DNA of 64,000 nt from Marisa cornuarietis (taxonomy: Eukaryota > Mollusca > Gastropoda > Architaenioglossa > Ampullariidae), in NCBI GenBank assembly GCA_004794655.1, contig SMMW01000522.1, forward strand, positions 3,038,001-3,102,000, read 5' to 3'. Of this stretch, positions 36,001 to 48,860 are shown in pieces. The position numbers were made by a program, and so were the translations under genes. Each line of letters opens with the position of its first letter. The first letter of the stretch is position 1. Below the pieces are notes generated by a model. That model did no database searches. It was not told the origin of the DNA and saw only the letters and a list, made by a program, of their open reading frames with translations.

Positions 36001-36954
36001 ACATTACCACTACTCTGCAACATTTAAAAAAAATCAATGTATCGGTGTGACAAATAAATACTACGCTTTACATTATATACAAAGCTTGGTTTTGCACCAA
36101 CATCACTAGCGTCCCTGAAATCAGTATTAACCTTGTTCTTCTCCAGCAGGTCTGTAAAAGTTACCATAATGACTACTGATTAAATGCATTGGGTACTTGG
36201 TTTTCTATAAAGGCTGCTGCTGGGCAATCAATCACACTGGAGAGTGATATGTGTTTTGTGTGTGATTTTAACTGGAAACAAGTATTCTTATTCACCAAAT
36301 ATGTTGAAACCACACAGTACATTTTTACCATCTGATCCACTTCACAATTTTTTTTTTCTTGGTATCACCATATATGATTAACTTCATTTCTCTGTGTTCC
36401 ATCTACTGCAGGGAAAATACTCAGAAGTAATTTAAAGACCAAATGTATAAAATAATTAGAATGACTATGAATAAAAAGATGTAGATGCAAATTCAATGAG
36501 AATGGCATCATATACTTTCCAAACAACCTACGTTCAGCTACAAAATTTAGCTTGACATTGAGATTAACCAAGACTACTTGTCCGCATGGTCATTAGTGTT
36601 GTAGTAATTCACAGTGATGAATTTGGCTCTTTCAAACTATATGCTTTCAAAGGAAGCTGTATAATGAATAATTAACTTTTATAATGATCTGAACATTTTA
36701 GAAGAAAGTTATTAAAAACGATGAAAGATAAACAAAAACAAACAAGGAAAAAAAATAAGCACAACTAAAAGTACATTAATCAGTGTAAAAAGATCCAGCC
36801 TTCTGTTTAAACTGAAAATCTTTGCCAAGATGTTTTAAATATTCCAGTTTGTTAGCAAAAGCAGCTATTTGTATACTAAACAATCCACTAAACTTGCTTA
36901 GAAATCTTAAAAGTTAGGTAAACAGTGGTGTCTTTTCCATGAGCACTACTCTCT

Positions 36955-37235
36955 ACGCACTCACTGCTACTAATCATCTCTCTCTCTCTCTTCTTTTAAA
37001 TCTGTTGATTAGTCCATCCTTCCAATATCCCTTTGCTGTCGACATTTTTTTTTAGCTATTTTACGGCTACATCTGTGTCTTCACTGTCTTTTGTGCTTCA
37101 TCCTTGTCGTTGCCTATCCTTACCTTTAAGTACTATATATTGACCCAGTTTTTGTATCAAGCATTGAGTGCATGCTCTTGTATGAGCATGATTTTGTGCT
37201 ATATAAATTTCACATTATAATTATTATTACTAATC
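36955..37235 (+). mobile_element. LINE 3' end, plus strand
   Basis: After a CT-rich 3'-UTR-like stretch (36977-36990 and following) it ends 'tgcatgctcttgtatgagca' then 'gtgctatataaatttcacat' and attattatta. This is the same terminal motif family as the minus-strand LINE ends at 5415 and 56711. No reverse-transcriptase sequence is preserved. Confidence 0.5.
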
Positions 37236-37569
37236 TAAAAAAGATTTACACAATTACATACAATTATACAATGGACCAACTTTGTATCCTCCATTAAACT
37301 GAGTGGTTTAAATGAAAAGAATTACCAGACTGATCTTCTGAACATGACTGAGAAACCTAACAGTAATCTCAATACAAGTTAACCAAATAAATACTCACAT
37401 TGAACTCTGCTCTTTGACATAAAAGCACCAAACCCATGCACTAGCAATACTTCCAAACTTCCCCTTTTCTGTAGAGCTGCATTGTATGACCACACTTCAT
37501 TGTGAGAACTGTAGCCAGGAGTCACAAACAAGCCTGTGAATTGTCGAGAAATCCAAACTGCCAGAGGCT

Positions 37570-38060
37570 ACGGTTTCCAGTTGTTAATCTGAAGGAGCAT
37601 GCGAATGAAAGAGATTCTGCAATGATAGCATTGAGGACTGGAGCGCCTCGAGCAGCGCTGTGCTGCTAACGGGCCCGCCACACTGTGATGGCCTGCCTGG
37701 AAGGCTGCTGGCAAAGCGAACACGTACTACAGCAGCGGTGCCAGATGTGTATACGCTGGCAACCGTTAGGACGTGCTGCAGGCACCACGACACGCCAGTT
37801 GCTAAATGTACAGCAAAGGCCGTGACAGTCCACTAAACCGGCCACCCCACCCTCCACCTCATCGGGATCTTCACAAAAGTAATCAATGAATTTTACTCAA
37901 GCCGCTTTCGCCAACACTGCTTCTCTTGTTGTCATGGATACCACATCATTTCCATCTCCCTGCACCTGACTCTGTAGGAGGCTGATTCAATTTGTATCAA
38001 TTAATGCATCCACGCTGTGACACCGTCTGCTGAGCAATTACACAGTCCCACTATATCCTG
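37570..38060. promoter_or_regulatory. GC-richer islet with Myb-, octamer- and homeobox-like sites
   Basis: CpG-bearing DNA (for example 'gcgcctcgagcagcgctgtg') sits in AT-rich surroundings. It contains 'atgcgaat' near 37599, 'ggcaaccgttagg' near 37758 (Myb-like aaccgtta) and 'tcaattaatgcat' at 37997-38009. Open minus-strand frames at 37584-37857 come from the GC content. Candidate enhancer; conservation untested. Confidence 0.28.
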
Positions 38061-40968
38061 TTGTTTGGAGGGGCTCCCACTGAACTGAGGAGTTGTAGGG
38101 CAAATGGGTTCCTGGGATAATTTTACCTTTACTTCAGGGATTGTTTGCTTGCTAGGAATTTTGTATTTTACTTTTACTGCGCAGATTGCTTGCTGTTATT
38201 AGGGACTTCAGCATTTTCAATGGGCCAAATTCCAGTTCCTTCACCCACCAACTCTCTTCACAGGTACAGATAACCAAGTACATAACAGGTTCTTTCTCTC
38301 ACACAAATGCACACACACACACTGCACTTGCTCATTTACTTTTCTGTAATACATTTAGTCTCGATGAATTGATTTGCATGTACAGAACACTGGTTACACA
38401 CCTTGACTTGTTTTTCATTAACCTGGAGGTAGTATGACCTAATGAAATAAACCTAGTGAACATATCACTTGATTAAAGAAAAAGTTTAAGAGACTTAATA
38501 TTTCACAAACAAAACAATCTGCATGCAATCAATGTTTTATCAAATAAGGAAAATACTTGCACTATATTAGATTTTCAAAACAAAAAAAAGAAAGAAAAAC
38601 GAAAATATTTCTCCCAAATAACAATCTGAAAACTGACAAAATGCAGTGATGCATCTTTCTGAAATATTTCTTTCATAACTAAGTTCATGTGGTGGAAACC
38701 ATATTTCTACTATTACAGCTGACAAAAATACAGTATTAAAATAATATGAACAGTAATATCAACCAGAATTTTTTTTAAACAATAAAGACGAACTGAAATA
38801 AAAAAATTCTTGATAATAAGCAGACAGGTTACTGAGATTATAAAGTATCTCAGCTCAATTACTAAGAGAACTAGCATGAATTTTAATAAAGCAGAAATTA
38901 AATCTTTAAAATTATTGATTCTGCAATGAGGAGTATCAAAACATCTGTTGATAGGTAAAATGATTGGAATTTTTTGAATGTAAGAAACTTAAAAGCATCT
39001 AAATATATTTGAGATAATTTCTGAGAAAATAAACCGCATTACTGTCCCTGACTGATAGGTAAGCTCTTCATATCTGCTTTCTTTAATATTGATGATCCTC
39101 TCTTCCCTGTTGTAAAATTCTGATAAACATTTTCCCCATGAAAAATGCCACTTACCTGTATGTTGTCACACAGTTACACTAGTATTTAATATGTCTGTGA
39201 AGAATACCTTAAAGCAGTGCTTAAGCATACTTTTACAATAATAAACTTCATGCTGCTTGTTTATTTTTGGTAGAGAAAGCTATAAAATGTAAAAATTAAA
39301 AACAGTTGAATAAACACTGAAGCTACAAATGATGGCTGGAAACTCCAGAATCTCATAGGCAACACAAACATCTAAAGTGAAAAAAATTAAAATAAAAATT
39401 GTAGCCATCCATTCCTTAAGAGTACATAAAATGTATTTAATAGTAAACTATGTAAACGGTCTTAACCACATGAACACAGGACAGAGCGTTCCAGACCACT
39501 TGTCTCAAACATAAAGACACCTATTGAAAGGATATGCAATGGCCGTAATGACATAGAGCTACTTACATGATTCACCGAGCACATCATTCTGGCCGTCAGC
39601 TCCCACACACAACGAAAAAAAAGGCATGCTACTGATAAAAGCAAGCACACACTGGGCATAGTAATACCCTATGACTGATTGATCAACCATGCGGTCTCAC
39701 TAGCTACAATCCCAGCAGCAGAGGCGAGCTGACAACGGCGGCGCAAGATGTGAGTTGCCTCGACACACCAAGATCAAAAGCTGCCTTTACTGCTTTCTCC
39801 CCTAGAACAGTTAGTTCATCACGACCGCCGTCAGGACAAGAATAAGAGCTGTTCAAATCCCATCTCTGAGCCTTCGGTTCTGCACAGTAATGCCAAGCTA
39901 CTAAATATGACTAGAACGGGAACGACAGAAAAAATATTCTAAAATTCTAGAATTCTTGGCAAGAAATGTACAGGCTTTAGTGTGCAAATCATTACCGATG
40001 ATTGCATTTAAAGTTTTCAAGCTTTCATTTAGCAAGAGCATAGTTATGCATTCAATTGTATATCTTTAATTAATTATTGCATATCTGACATAAGCTTGTC
40101 TAAAACTGATAATGGCTTCATAAATTATTTTGTTAGAAAACTGCACAATCAAAAATGTAAAAGCTATCTTTTAAGTCAATAAATCTCTGGGCAATTCTAG
40201 TTAATAAGATACATTCTTTGCCTTTGCTAGCAATGCCCTCTCATGAAGCAGGCTCTTGAAACAAATTTCAATATCTTCAGGCATCCTTTCTGGGGGCAAG
40301 AAATTCATGTCTGCGCTTTCCACTTGAACAGCCAATACAGGCCAGCCCTGCCAGGCAGAAAATGGTGGCCAGGCATCCACGCAAGAAAACAATAATTATC
40401 AAATAGAGCTTATTCTTGACAAAGACGAAGCTGTCCAACAATACACGCTTTTGCTCCTTGCATCACTGTAAAAGCAAATGGCTATGAAAAGAGGCAACAA
40501 AAAGACTGCCAATAAAGATGTGTCACTTTCTGAAAGACAGTGAATAACTTTACCTGGAACAAATCAATTTTAAAGCATACAGAACTCTGTCAATGCTATC
40601 ATAGTTAAAGTTATTACCTCTCTTCTCTTCAGAGATGACAAGATCATCTTTGGAAGAAAAAGGTGATAAAACGAAATCACCAAGTACTTGCAGTCCTCTA
40701 AAAATCTTGACCGCCAGCTGGAACTATGAGCTCATCTTCACATGGACCCAATCAACATAATGCCTGTAGATCCTTGGTCCACCGTCCCGCACACCCCACA
40801 ACAGCCTTTACCATCAGCCTACACACGCTTTTTAATCAAAGACCAAACGATTTCCTTCCTCCTCTTTCTCGTGACAATTTTCACCACTTGTTTCACCCTG
40901 CATGATAAATATCACAACCAGTGACAAAAGGAAAGGCTAAATTTGAAGAGAGAATGTAGAAAACTTAC

Positions 40969-41045
40969 TGTAGTGTGCCGCTTGCAGAAGATACTGGCAA
41001 CCCAACGATTGGCGGGCGGCCGCTACTGACAGCGCTGCGGCAGGC
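40969..41045 (-). other. Candidate distal 5' exon or promoter-proximal block, minus strand
   Basis: A 77-nt GC-rich block in AT-rich surroundings ends in ACTACA|gtaagtt in minus-strand sense, a good donor. It is preceded by 'cctattgattttggtaag', an acceptable acceptor. It contains several CpGs (a NotI-like gcggccgc) and an inverted CCAAT box (gattggcg on the plus strand). It could be another non-coding 5' exon of the Lar gene, or a first exon with its promoter elements. The same place also reads as a donor (TTTTG|gtaagg), so the signals are ambiguous. Confidence 0.2.
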
Positions 41046-42388
41046 CTTACCAAAATCAATAGGAAAAGAGGTTTGTTGATTCGCTCAGTCTTCTTTCACA
41101 ACCATTACTTTCTCTATTACCCGCCTTGCCCTAGGCTTATGCATTAGCCTGCCATTCTTTTTATGAACACCATAACAGCAAAATATCTTTAAAATATTTG
41201 ATTCATTTCAAAAACCTGTTGAGTTCACAAAGAATGAAAAGTAGCTGATGTCAGATGCATTTTAATAATTCTTGCAGGTACATAAGAGCTTTGGGCACTG
41301 CATAAAAGGAACTCTAAAAAAAAGAATCCACTGGTGTATGATGAAGTCACTCTTTTAATGTTCATGCTTCACAATGAAAATAAAACACAAAAGAACAAAG
41401 ATGGCAAGCCCATTTGACTAAAATTATACTTTTATGTCACATGATCTTGCTACAAGAAATATGTGTATATCACTCCCCCTCTCCCCTACCGCTAAGGGAA
41501 CAAACTTAAAGCTCTTTCCTACAAGAGACTGGCCTCAAGATGTGCCATACTATGAACTGGTGTGGGTCACACACATCATCTAGGCCAACAGCAGGGGAAG
41601 CTTCCTCACCTCTCCACAATAGGCCATCTACTGTATTCTACAACATGGGAGTTTCTGTGCAAGAAAACAGATCAATAATGGATACCGCCCTGTTCTGCCT
41701 CTACATTTTGCACTCAGCACAGGTGAGACAAATACTGCCTTTATGTTTATTCTAGCAGCATGCTAATGGATTTAGCCAACTGCTATGAAGCTACAATAGC
41801 TAAGACAGAAGAATCTACCTTTTTTCATGTAGGACTACAATGGGATTTATCACAACTTTTTTTTCTGTTGTACTAAATCAATTATTTCATGAAATCTTTT
41901 GATATATAACACAGAGAAACTGCAGTAGAACTCTGCCAAATGATAGAGCGTAAAGAAGTGTAAAGTGTAAAGAAGGCACAGATCCAGTCATTTCCTTCTA
42001 TTACTGCATTCTCTTTCTCTGTGTGAACCTCAAAATATAATGGCAAAAAGAATATAGGATTAAGCCCATGAAACACGTATAGTACAAACTCAAGCTGTAA
42101 ATATAATAAACACCGGCATAAAAATAGATGAAGACTCAACTATTTACACAAATGAATAAATTAAGGGTTATTAATAGTAATAATTAAATGGAAGTAATAT
42201 GAGTTATAGTCATTAAATGCAAATTGTTTTCTAATGGTTGGGTAAAGTTTAATATAAGACACTATTTCCCCAAATCTGGATGACTATCCCCCTTTTGTTG
42301 TCAAGATATGCAGAAGGAGGTATATAACACTGATGTCAGGATTGTACCTGGATACATTTATGCTGTAAAGACCTCAGCTAATGAGAGA

Positions 42389-42570
42389 GCTGGGACCATA
42401 TGTTAATTAGAGGTATCTGTGCACTAACATGATCATAATTTTTACCTCTTTCTGTACATGGCAATGTTTGTGGACATATATCTTGAGAATGGAATTAAGG
42501 TAATCCACCCATATCTAAGAAAATAGTATTTTGCACTGAGCTTTATTTAATCATTAGAAAAAATGCATAC
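42389..42570 (+). repeat. Dispersed repeat, copy B (matches 2375-2545)
   Basis: Same orientation as copy A. Shared landmarks are 'gctgggaccata', 'tctgtgcacta', 'atatatcttgaga', 'ccacccatat' and 'tcattagaaaaaa'. There is no ORF and no clear terminal inverted repeats. It lies about 40 kb from copy A. Confidence 0.5.
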
Positions 42571-45500
42571 CCCGCTAGTATGAGTAGTAATAACCAAAAT
42601 GAAAACTGTAAAAGTCTTCACTAGCAGAACCAGATGCCATAGTGTGGACTCATGATCTAAAATTTTCTCTTTTTCTTGGTTGGAAGAGGGCCCTGAATTT
42701 ATATCTTGTGACAGTATAAATTCACTGAATATTCAAATCCTAACATGCATAAAGAAAGCACAGTAAAGTTTTGTCCTTTTAGAAAGAAATTTGCACTTTA
42801 GATCACTCTTAAAGCAGATGGTAATGGCCCAGAATATCACAAATACATCTCTTGCTTCTTATCTTGCCTGCTTCACCAGCACTTGTCACCCTCACAGCGG
42901 TTACTGTGCTCCCTGGCCAATATTGTGCAGAAACTTCTTCAGGAAGCAGTTCGCAAACTATAATACTATCAACATGGCCAGAAGCAAAGATGAATAAAGA
43001 CAAATGTTTTATGATATTCTTCAACCTGTCCAACAAATCCTAGGTAGCCGTAAATGACCTGGCAGCACTGCTCTTCAGGCACAATAAAGAAAGTGAAGCA
43101 TTCACTTACACATCACCAGCTGCCCACAACAACAAGAAAAATGATTAACACACATGCTCTGGCTATCAACTATAGATGACATGCAACCTTTGCAAGCTGA
43201 CATAGTAGCAGTAATATTACTCAGTCAATAGCCCAGGTGAAGTATGATAGCCCTTTTTTATTCTGTTGCTGATTTAGCATTTTACAAAGGAAATTCAGAA
43301 TACTCTTACCAATACAGTATTTGCAATTTTAATGTCATCACAAAATAAGGTCAATTTACCCATCATAAAAAGTGTAAAATGGGACCTACACTTTTCCACA
43401 AAGTGACCTGCAGACTCCTATGCATTCTGAAATCCCTTAAGCATAGATGAAAAGAATATCCATGCCAAATTTGGCAAGAATTGGAGAAACCAGCGAAGAT
43501 TTGCCCTAGGTCTCATTCCAGCAACATCATTTCTCCATATGGGATGCACAGCAGTTTACAAAGAGTTCAGCTAGCCAACTCTTTTCGTTTTGTATTTCTC
43601 CCTTCTTATAACACCTGCCCACAGCATCTCATTTGTTCAGCTAATAATATACTAGCTAGTGAGAAGCATTTTTCAAAAATTACCTGACTGATTCAATATT
43701 GTAGTGGATTTTTATATATAATCATATACATTTTTACATAAAAAATCTCAGGTATAAATATATCATTCACCAAACTGGTCTTTGTAATCTATTTCATATC
43801 ACTTAACATTTTACAGCTCACTCAAACATATATGTCAAATGCCTATCTCAGATCAGTGGATAAGCTCTTTAATACAGATATAGACATACCCATTTATCAC
43901 AACTATGTTTCAGAGCAAGAAAAACCCCAGCCAAACAATCAACGTTTTGTTGCAAACATAAAATTATCACACGCTCACATTTTACACATGTTTTGCATCT
44001 CCTAGGATGAAAAAACATGAAGGTCCATTTGCATGCATTTGCCAGTATTTACTGTTAGGATTGTGTCACAAGGTCATACAGTCTTGCAAAGACATCTTGA
44101 AAAACAAAATCTAATGGAAGAAATACTGAATCTCAAGGGGAACCAAAAAGACTGCAGAGAATCAGAAACAAAATCAGGCAAAAAACAATAGAAGAAGTTC
44201 CTGACACTACTCTCCTCTCCTATCACATCAGCTCTGTCACTAACCATGATTAAATCAGACATCACTAATCAGAATGACTACGCTAACTCTCTGGAGAAGT
44301 AAATGTAAAGGGTCTTAATGGTCAATGTCAGTAAAAATGGTTAACCATGTCAGGTGTAGCATATGGATGGAGGAATCCATCCCTCTTCTTTTACCATCTT
44401 TCAGTAAATCAGGTACTCATTTCTGGTAGGTCAGAAAGGAGAGTTTTCGAGTCACTGGGCTAATTAAACCTATAATAAATCTTGTGCTCTTCAGCCAAGC
44501 ACACTTACCCCCAGTCTATAATGTCCCCTTCTCCCTTTGTGTTTTCATAAATGTAAAAATTTGCAGGAGGCTAAATTAACTAGATGTGATTTTTAAAATC
44601 ATCAGAATCTTAGCATTTTTCACTACAATCAATACAAGGTTTGCATTAGATCTATAATTAGGATATAGCTTTACAGGAACAAGATCTCTGCTAGCAACAA
44701 CTAGTTCTACTGATAAATCCAAGTGATCCAGTGTTTTTCTATATATTACTAGTCTCATGCTCACTAGTCCCTTCTTTTCTGGTAAACAAACACTGCCTCT
44801 CAGAATAAAAATTAAGAAGGGAAAAGTTGGGTGGAGGTGTGTGCATTATGAAGCTAACAACGCTCTAAAGGCTTACAGTTTAACCATATATTCCTTTATA
44901 GAAATAATTTGTTCTAAATCTATAAGTCTACATGGTAATGAACGGCTTATTTCATAGAGAGGGTACACAGTTAATAAACATTTCAAGACTCAAGGCCCAT
45001 TGTTCTGGGATCAGCGTTAGCTCGCTCGATAGTAGAATGGATGCAGCACAGTGGACAAATGCAGAACAGAGACGAACTTATATATCCTAAATGCACATTC
45101 AGAATTGAACTACTTAAAACATGCATTAGATTATGTTGAATAAAGAACTGGAAAGCAAATATAATGATATCAAATGCTCCAGGTGTCAGTGTTTCGTGAT
45201 GACTTACACTTGAAGTCTGTCATCGACATGACACTGCATCTGCACGATCGAGCAAACACTACTAATTTATAAAGGAAAAAAGGTATCCAAGTTAAATCTT
45301 TTCGGGTTAAAAGTTATAAAAACTTACCTTTAATGCCTAAGAAAACCTCAGAAAATAAATGATGACAGTCATACAAGAATTAGATGTTCTCTCTTCAATC
45401 TTCTTACCTAAACACCTAATGAATTGTGGGACGGCCCATTCTTCACGTCTCCACACCTGGAGAGTACAGGTACGCCTTGTTGTCAGAGCTTAGGAGATAA

Positions 45501-46878
45501 GAATGTTTTTTACTTTTACTTTGTGACATCTATTTCTAGTTTATATTCGAGAATACTTTCACTTCTCTTCCCCTTTCTCTTAATTAGCTTGAAAATAATG
45601 AGTCATGAATAAGTGTTAAATATATTATGTATTAAATTTCTTCTCAGTTTTTATACAAATACTTCATTTTATTAGCAGATATTTAGAGAAAAGGTCTCTG
45701 TAAGCAATACCACAAAAGATAGACTCCGCTTGTTACATTCACTTGTTCCCAGACGATTCAAACTATGTGTGGATAATGTTCTAATGGCTTTGCTTGGTTG
45801 TTTTGATGTGTACTACAAGATCGTAGTCTTACCTTGAAACTCCATGTACATATCGTTCCCTCTGCCTTCAAATATCCCGAGCCAATTTGACAGTTTTTAT
45901 TTGTGGAATATAAAAGATCTATCACATAGGCAGCAAATTTAACCTTTCCTCTGAAATTTTTTGGAGGTCTCGAGACCCCCACCCCACTCGATCCTCTCAA
46001 AAAAGAAATTCACTCATTCAAAATACACCGATCTATGCACTCTCTTCTTCTCTCTTATTTAGTCACTCACGCACGCACGCATACGCCACGTATTACGGCA
46101 CTATCATCAGATGAAATAATGGGATCAACACTGCAAATTGTGCTCATTAGGACCTGTCATAGCTTTCTACTGCATTCTCCAGGAACTATACGCGTGTTGT
46201 TCTATTCCCGCGAACTATATGTAGTTTATTCAAAATACAGCATCGAACTAAAATTTCAGAGCTTCATAGTTTTGCCCTTCTGGAATTTTAGTTTTTTACT
46301 CTCTATTCTTGTTTATACATTAAGTCCGTAACACCAAGCTTTTCCCGCCTCCTGCCTTGAAAAATTCAGGTAAATTTCAATTTGCATCACTGCATGCTTC
46401 TCATCTGCTGCTGCGCTTTCATTTAGCACCACGCACGGTCTTTGGACATTGCTTACTTCGTGTGCGAATGTCTGTTCAAGAGCGAGTCAGTGCCTGGAGT
46501 TGTTCTACATACAGCACTTGATGCGGTGCCTTGACGACTGTAGTGGTGATGATGACAACCACATCAGTTACCACATCGCGTAAGCAAATTGGTGCCGAAG
46601 AAGAAATCAGCAAGAGGGCTGCTTGTCATGAAAAGCTGGCAACCTACACTAGAGAGAGGGAAAGCTTGCAGTGCTGCCAGGCTACAAGACACGTCCTGAG
46701 GACATAAGCACTGTCCTGGACGGCCAGCAGCAGGCTGCAAGCTGCAGGCCAGAGAAAAGAGCTAAATTGTACCACAATGTGCTGGTGCATGTTCAGTGCT
46801 GGCCATATTCCCCTACCTGGCACTAGGAAAATGATGCTATCTAATGCATGTGCTTATTCAACAGACAACCCTCAATGT

Positions 46879-47275
46879 ATTATATATATATATTTTGTAT
46901 CGTTTTCTTTGAATTAAAGGAACGCATCACAAGTAATTCTTTGACATTTAGTGAATTCGAAGAAAAATGGCATTAGAAGTGAAATGCTTGGCATTAGTAA
47001 CGAAGTAAAAATGAAGAGCGCAATCTGCAGTTCTTTCCTAGCATCGTCCTTGGGCTCGAGTGGCGTGCAGCGCAGTTGGGATTTGCATTGCCTGTTTCCG
47101 GGATCTCAGCTCATTAACCATTTCCGCTTTTATCGCTTCTTCAGTCAGACAAGCTATTCCCCCCTCCTTTCTTTATTAGCTCTTAAAATTTATAAAGCAA
47201 AGAGTCGTGTCCGTTAAAGTAACAGAGAGAGAGAGACGTTGGCCAATCAAAAACCACACACACACACGCAGGCAC
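46879..47275. promoter_or_regulatory. Islet with perfect octamer motif between AT and CA microsatellites
   Basis: An AT repeat (46879-46892) and a CA-rich tract (47258-47275) flank a GC-richer block. That block contains a perfect octamer 'atttgcat' (47081-47088) followed by ETS-like 'gtttccggg' and 'atttccgc'. An 88-codon frame covers it but has no splice context. Candidate POU/ETS-type regulatory element, inferred from motifs only. Confidence 0.25.
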
Positions 47276-47729
47276 ACGGGTAGTCATACAAAGGTGGATT
47301 TGTTTTTAGTCTTGCATCCATCTTTCCTTCATCTGCTGGATACCCAAGCCTTCAAGTGACCGCATAAGAACCCGTTACGTAGGCATTGCTGTCTGTAATA
47401 GGTGCCGTACGTCTGGAGCATTTGATAAGTATAAGACAGAAACTGGAGATATGGGTACTAGTGTAGCATTAGGCACAGGTAGGGCTAGGAGACAAATGGG
47501 AGATTGGGGTATCTTTGCAGCAATGTTTCCACACCCCTGCCGTGGAGAGGTGTAAGCAGGCTGCTCGGCTGGTAGGAGGCGGGGGGTTAATGGCTGTGCG
47601 AGGCCGGGCGACTATTGAGTAGTGCTAATGGCGTATGAATGCAGTGTGGGATGTAGGAGGACCAAACACAACCGTTTGTATCGATTCCCGCCCGCACCAT
47701 CGAGTGTAGCACATGCCACTCGGCCATCG

Positions 47730-47785
47730 TGTGCACGCGCGCGCGTACACACACTTTCACGCACACACACACACACTCACACACC
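47730..47785 (+). repeat. Compound CG/CA dinucleotide repeat
   Basis: Alternating 'gcacgcgcgcgcgtacacac' runs, after a short break, into a longer (CA)n. It gives rise to a His/Thr-rich start in an overlapping 119-codon frame (47729-48088), which I regard as spurious. Confidence 0.88.
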
Positions 47786-48689
47786 TCCACTATGTCTCTA
47801 GCCTCTGCTCCCGTACGTGTTTTTACAGATGACTCGGTCTGCAGGTCTCACAAAGCGCACATCACGACCATCGGGAGCCTGGCTTGTGACACAACTGTAC
47901 TGCGCGCACTTGCGCAACTTGGATTCGATTGGGACAACACTCCCATCCCCTTCTTGTATCTGCCTACACAGCGGAACGTCGAGTCGGCGACGACAGCCGC
48001 TAGTATTTACCGCACACAAATCCCATTGACTGCAAAACAAGAAAAAAATGTAGGCAAGTGCTTCGGAAAATGGCGGTTCAACGATTAATTTCTCGGAATC
48101 TTTGCACTCATGACGTTTTACCTCGAGAGAACTACAGAGAAGCTGATATGAGCACTTATGCTAGTGGCTACACCTTTCTTTCCAAAGTATTTCTGTAACG
48201 ACATCGATACGCTACTCTCTGAGTACAGAGAGGTCACAGTGTACCTCTGTATTCCGCTCATTGAGCCCAAGGTAACACGGGCTGTATACCTTTGTACTCT
48301 ATTTATTAAGTATATAGTGGTATTGGCCGCACTTGCTCAATTTTAATGTATATGTTGCTCTTTGAGCTAATCGGTATCTCAGTCCGTTAAATATACCTGC
48401 GATTTTCGTAGCATTGTGGCTTTGCTCCGGTTTGGCGTCCACACGCTGGTGGTGACAAGCTGTAGAAAGTGTTGTAGAAAAAAAGTGCCTGAAAGCAGAG
48501 GAACTTCAGAGGAACAGTTTACGAGATTTACAGGCAGCCTCGTCACAGCCTTCACGCGCATCATTTGCAGACTTCGTTCTGCATCCACAAGCGGTGGTCT
48601 TCAAACTATGTTCAGCCACTACAGACAATGGAGTAAGCAAGGTAGTGGTTGCCTTTATATATAGATATCACTGGACTAGTGTCGTTGAT

Positions 48690-48860
48690 GCTTTGTGTGT
48701 GTGTGTGTGTGTGTTTTAGGAGAAGGGTAGGTGAAGGAGTGCGCTAGGTTGCGTTAACACATACCACAAGCACACGTCCACACGCAGGCGAGGCGGGGAG
48801 GGCGGGTGAGACAGTGTGAAAGGGGCGGGGGCGGCGGACTCGGGTCTGTGGTGATCAATG
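48690..48860 (+). promoter_or_regulatory. GC-box cluster next to a GT microsatellite
   Basis: A GT tract (48694-48714) is followed within 80 bp by several Sp1/KLF-like GC boxes: 'gaggcgggga' (48790-48799), 'gggcgggt' and 'aggggcgggggcggcgga' (about 48821-48838). This is the densest GC-box cluster in the window and could mark a promoter. No start site or exon can be fixed from sequence. Confidence 0.28.

Larger units (their letters stand above)
29287..36950. other. Non-coding DNA upstream of the candidate 5'-UTR exon
   Basis: No coding exon is supported here. It holds a GC-richer islet (31190-31640), a dispersed repeat (32126-32420), a 49-bp minisatellite (32710-33011) and a CpG-bearing block around 34730-35340. 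That block contains C-rich runs and a CpG-rich patch but no splice-bounded frame. The remaining 29300-31000, 33030-34700 and 35400-36900 are AT-rich with nothing recognised. Confidence 0.6.
37240..46900. other. AT-rich non-coding DNA
   Basis: No coding exon is supported. It holds a GC-richer islet (37570-38060), a candidate minus-strand exon (40969-41045) and dispersed-repeat copy B (42389-42570). The stretches 38100-40900, 41100-42380 and 42600-46860 show nothing beyond AT-rich sequence, small microsatellites and chance frames. At about 45300-45330 (minus sense) an acceptor-like 'tgaggttttcttag' lies only 9 nt from a donor-like aaag|gtaag; I do not annotate it as an exon. Confidence 0.6.

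Noticed and set aside
44990..45060. tRNA-like string 'gcgttagctcgctcgatagt'
   Set aside because: It resembles an A box, but no B box follows at the right distance and no cloverleaf could be formed.
45305..45335. 9-nt microexon or recursive splice site on the minus strand
   Set aside because: An acceptor-like and a donor-like sequence lie 9 nt apart, but neither has context beyond chance in AT-rich DNA.
47729..48088. 119-codon plus-strand frame starting in His/Thr repeats
   Set aside because: The start is a CA microsatellite. The remainder has no similarity I recognise and another frame is open in parallel.
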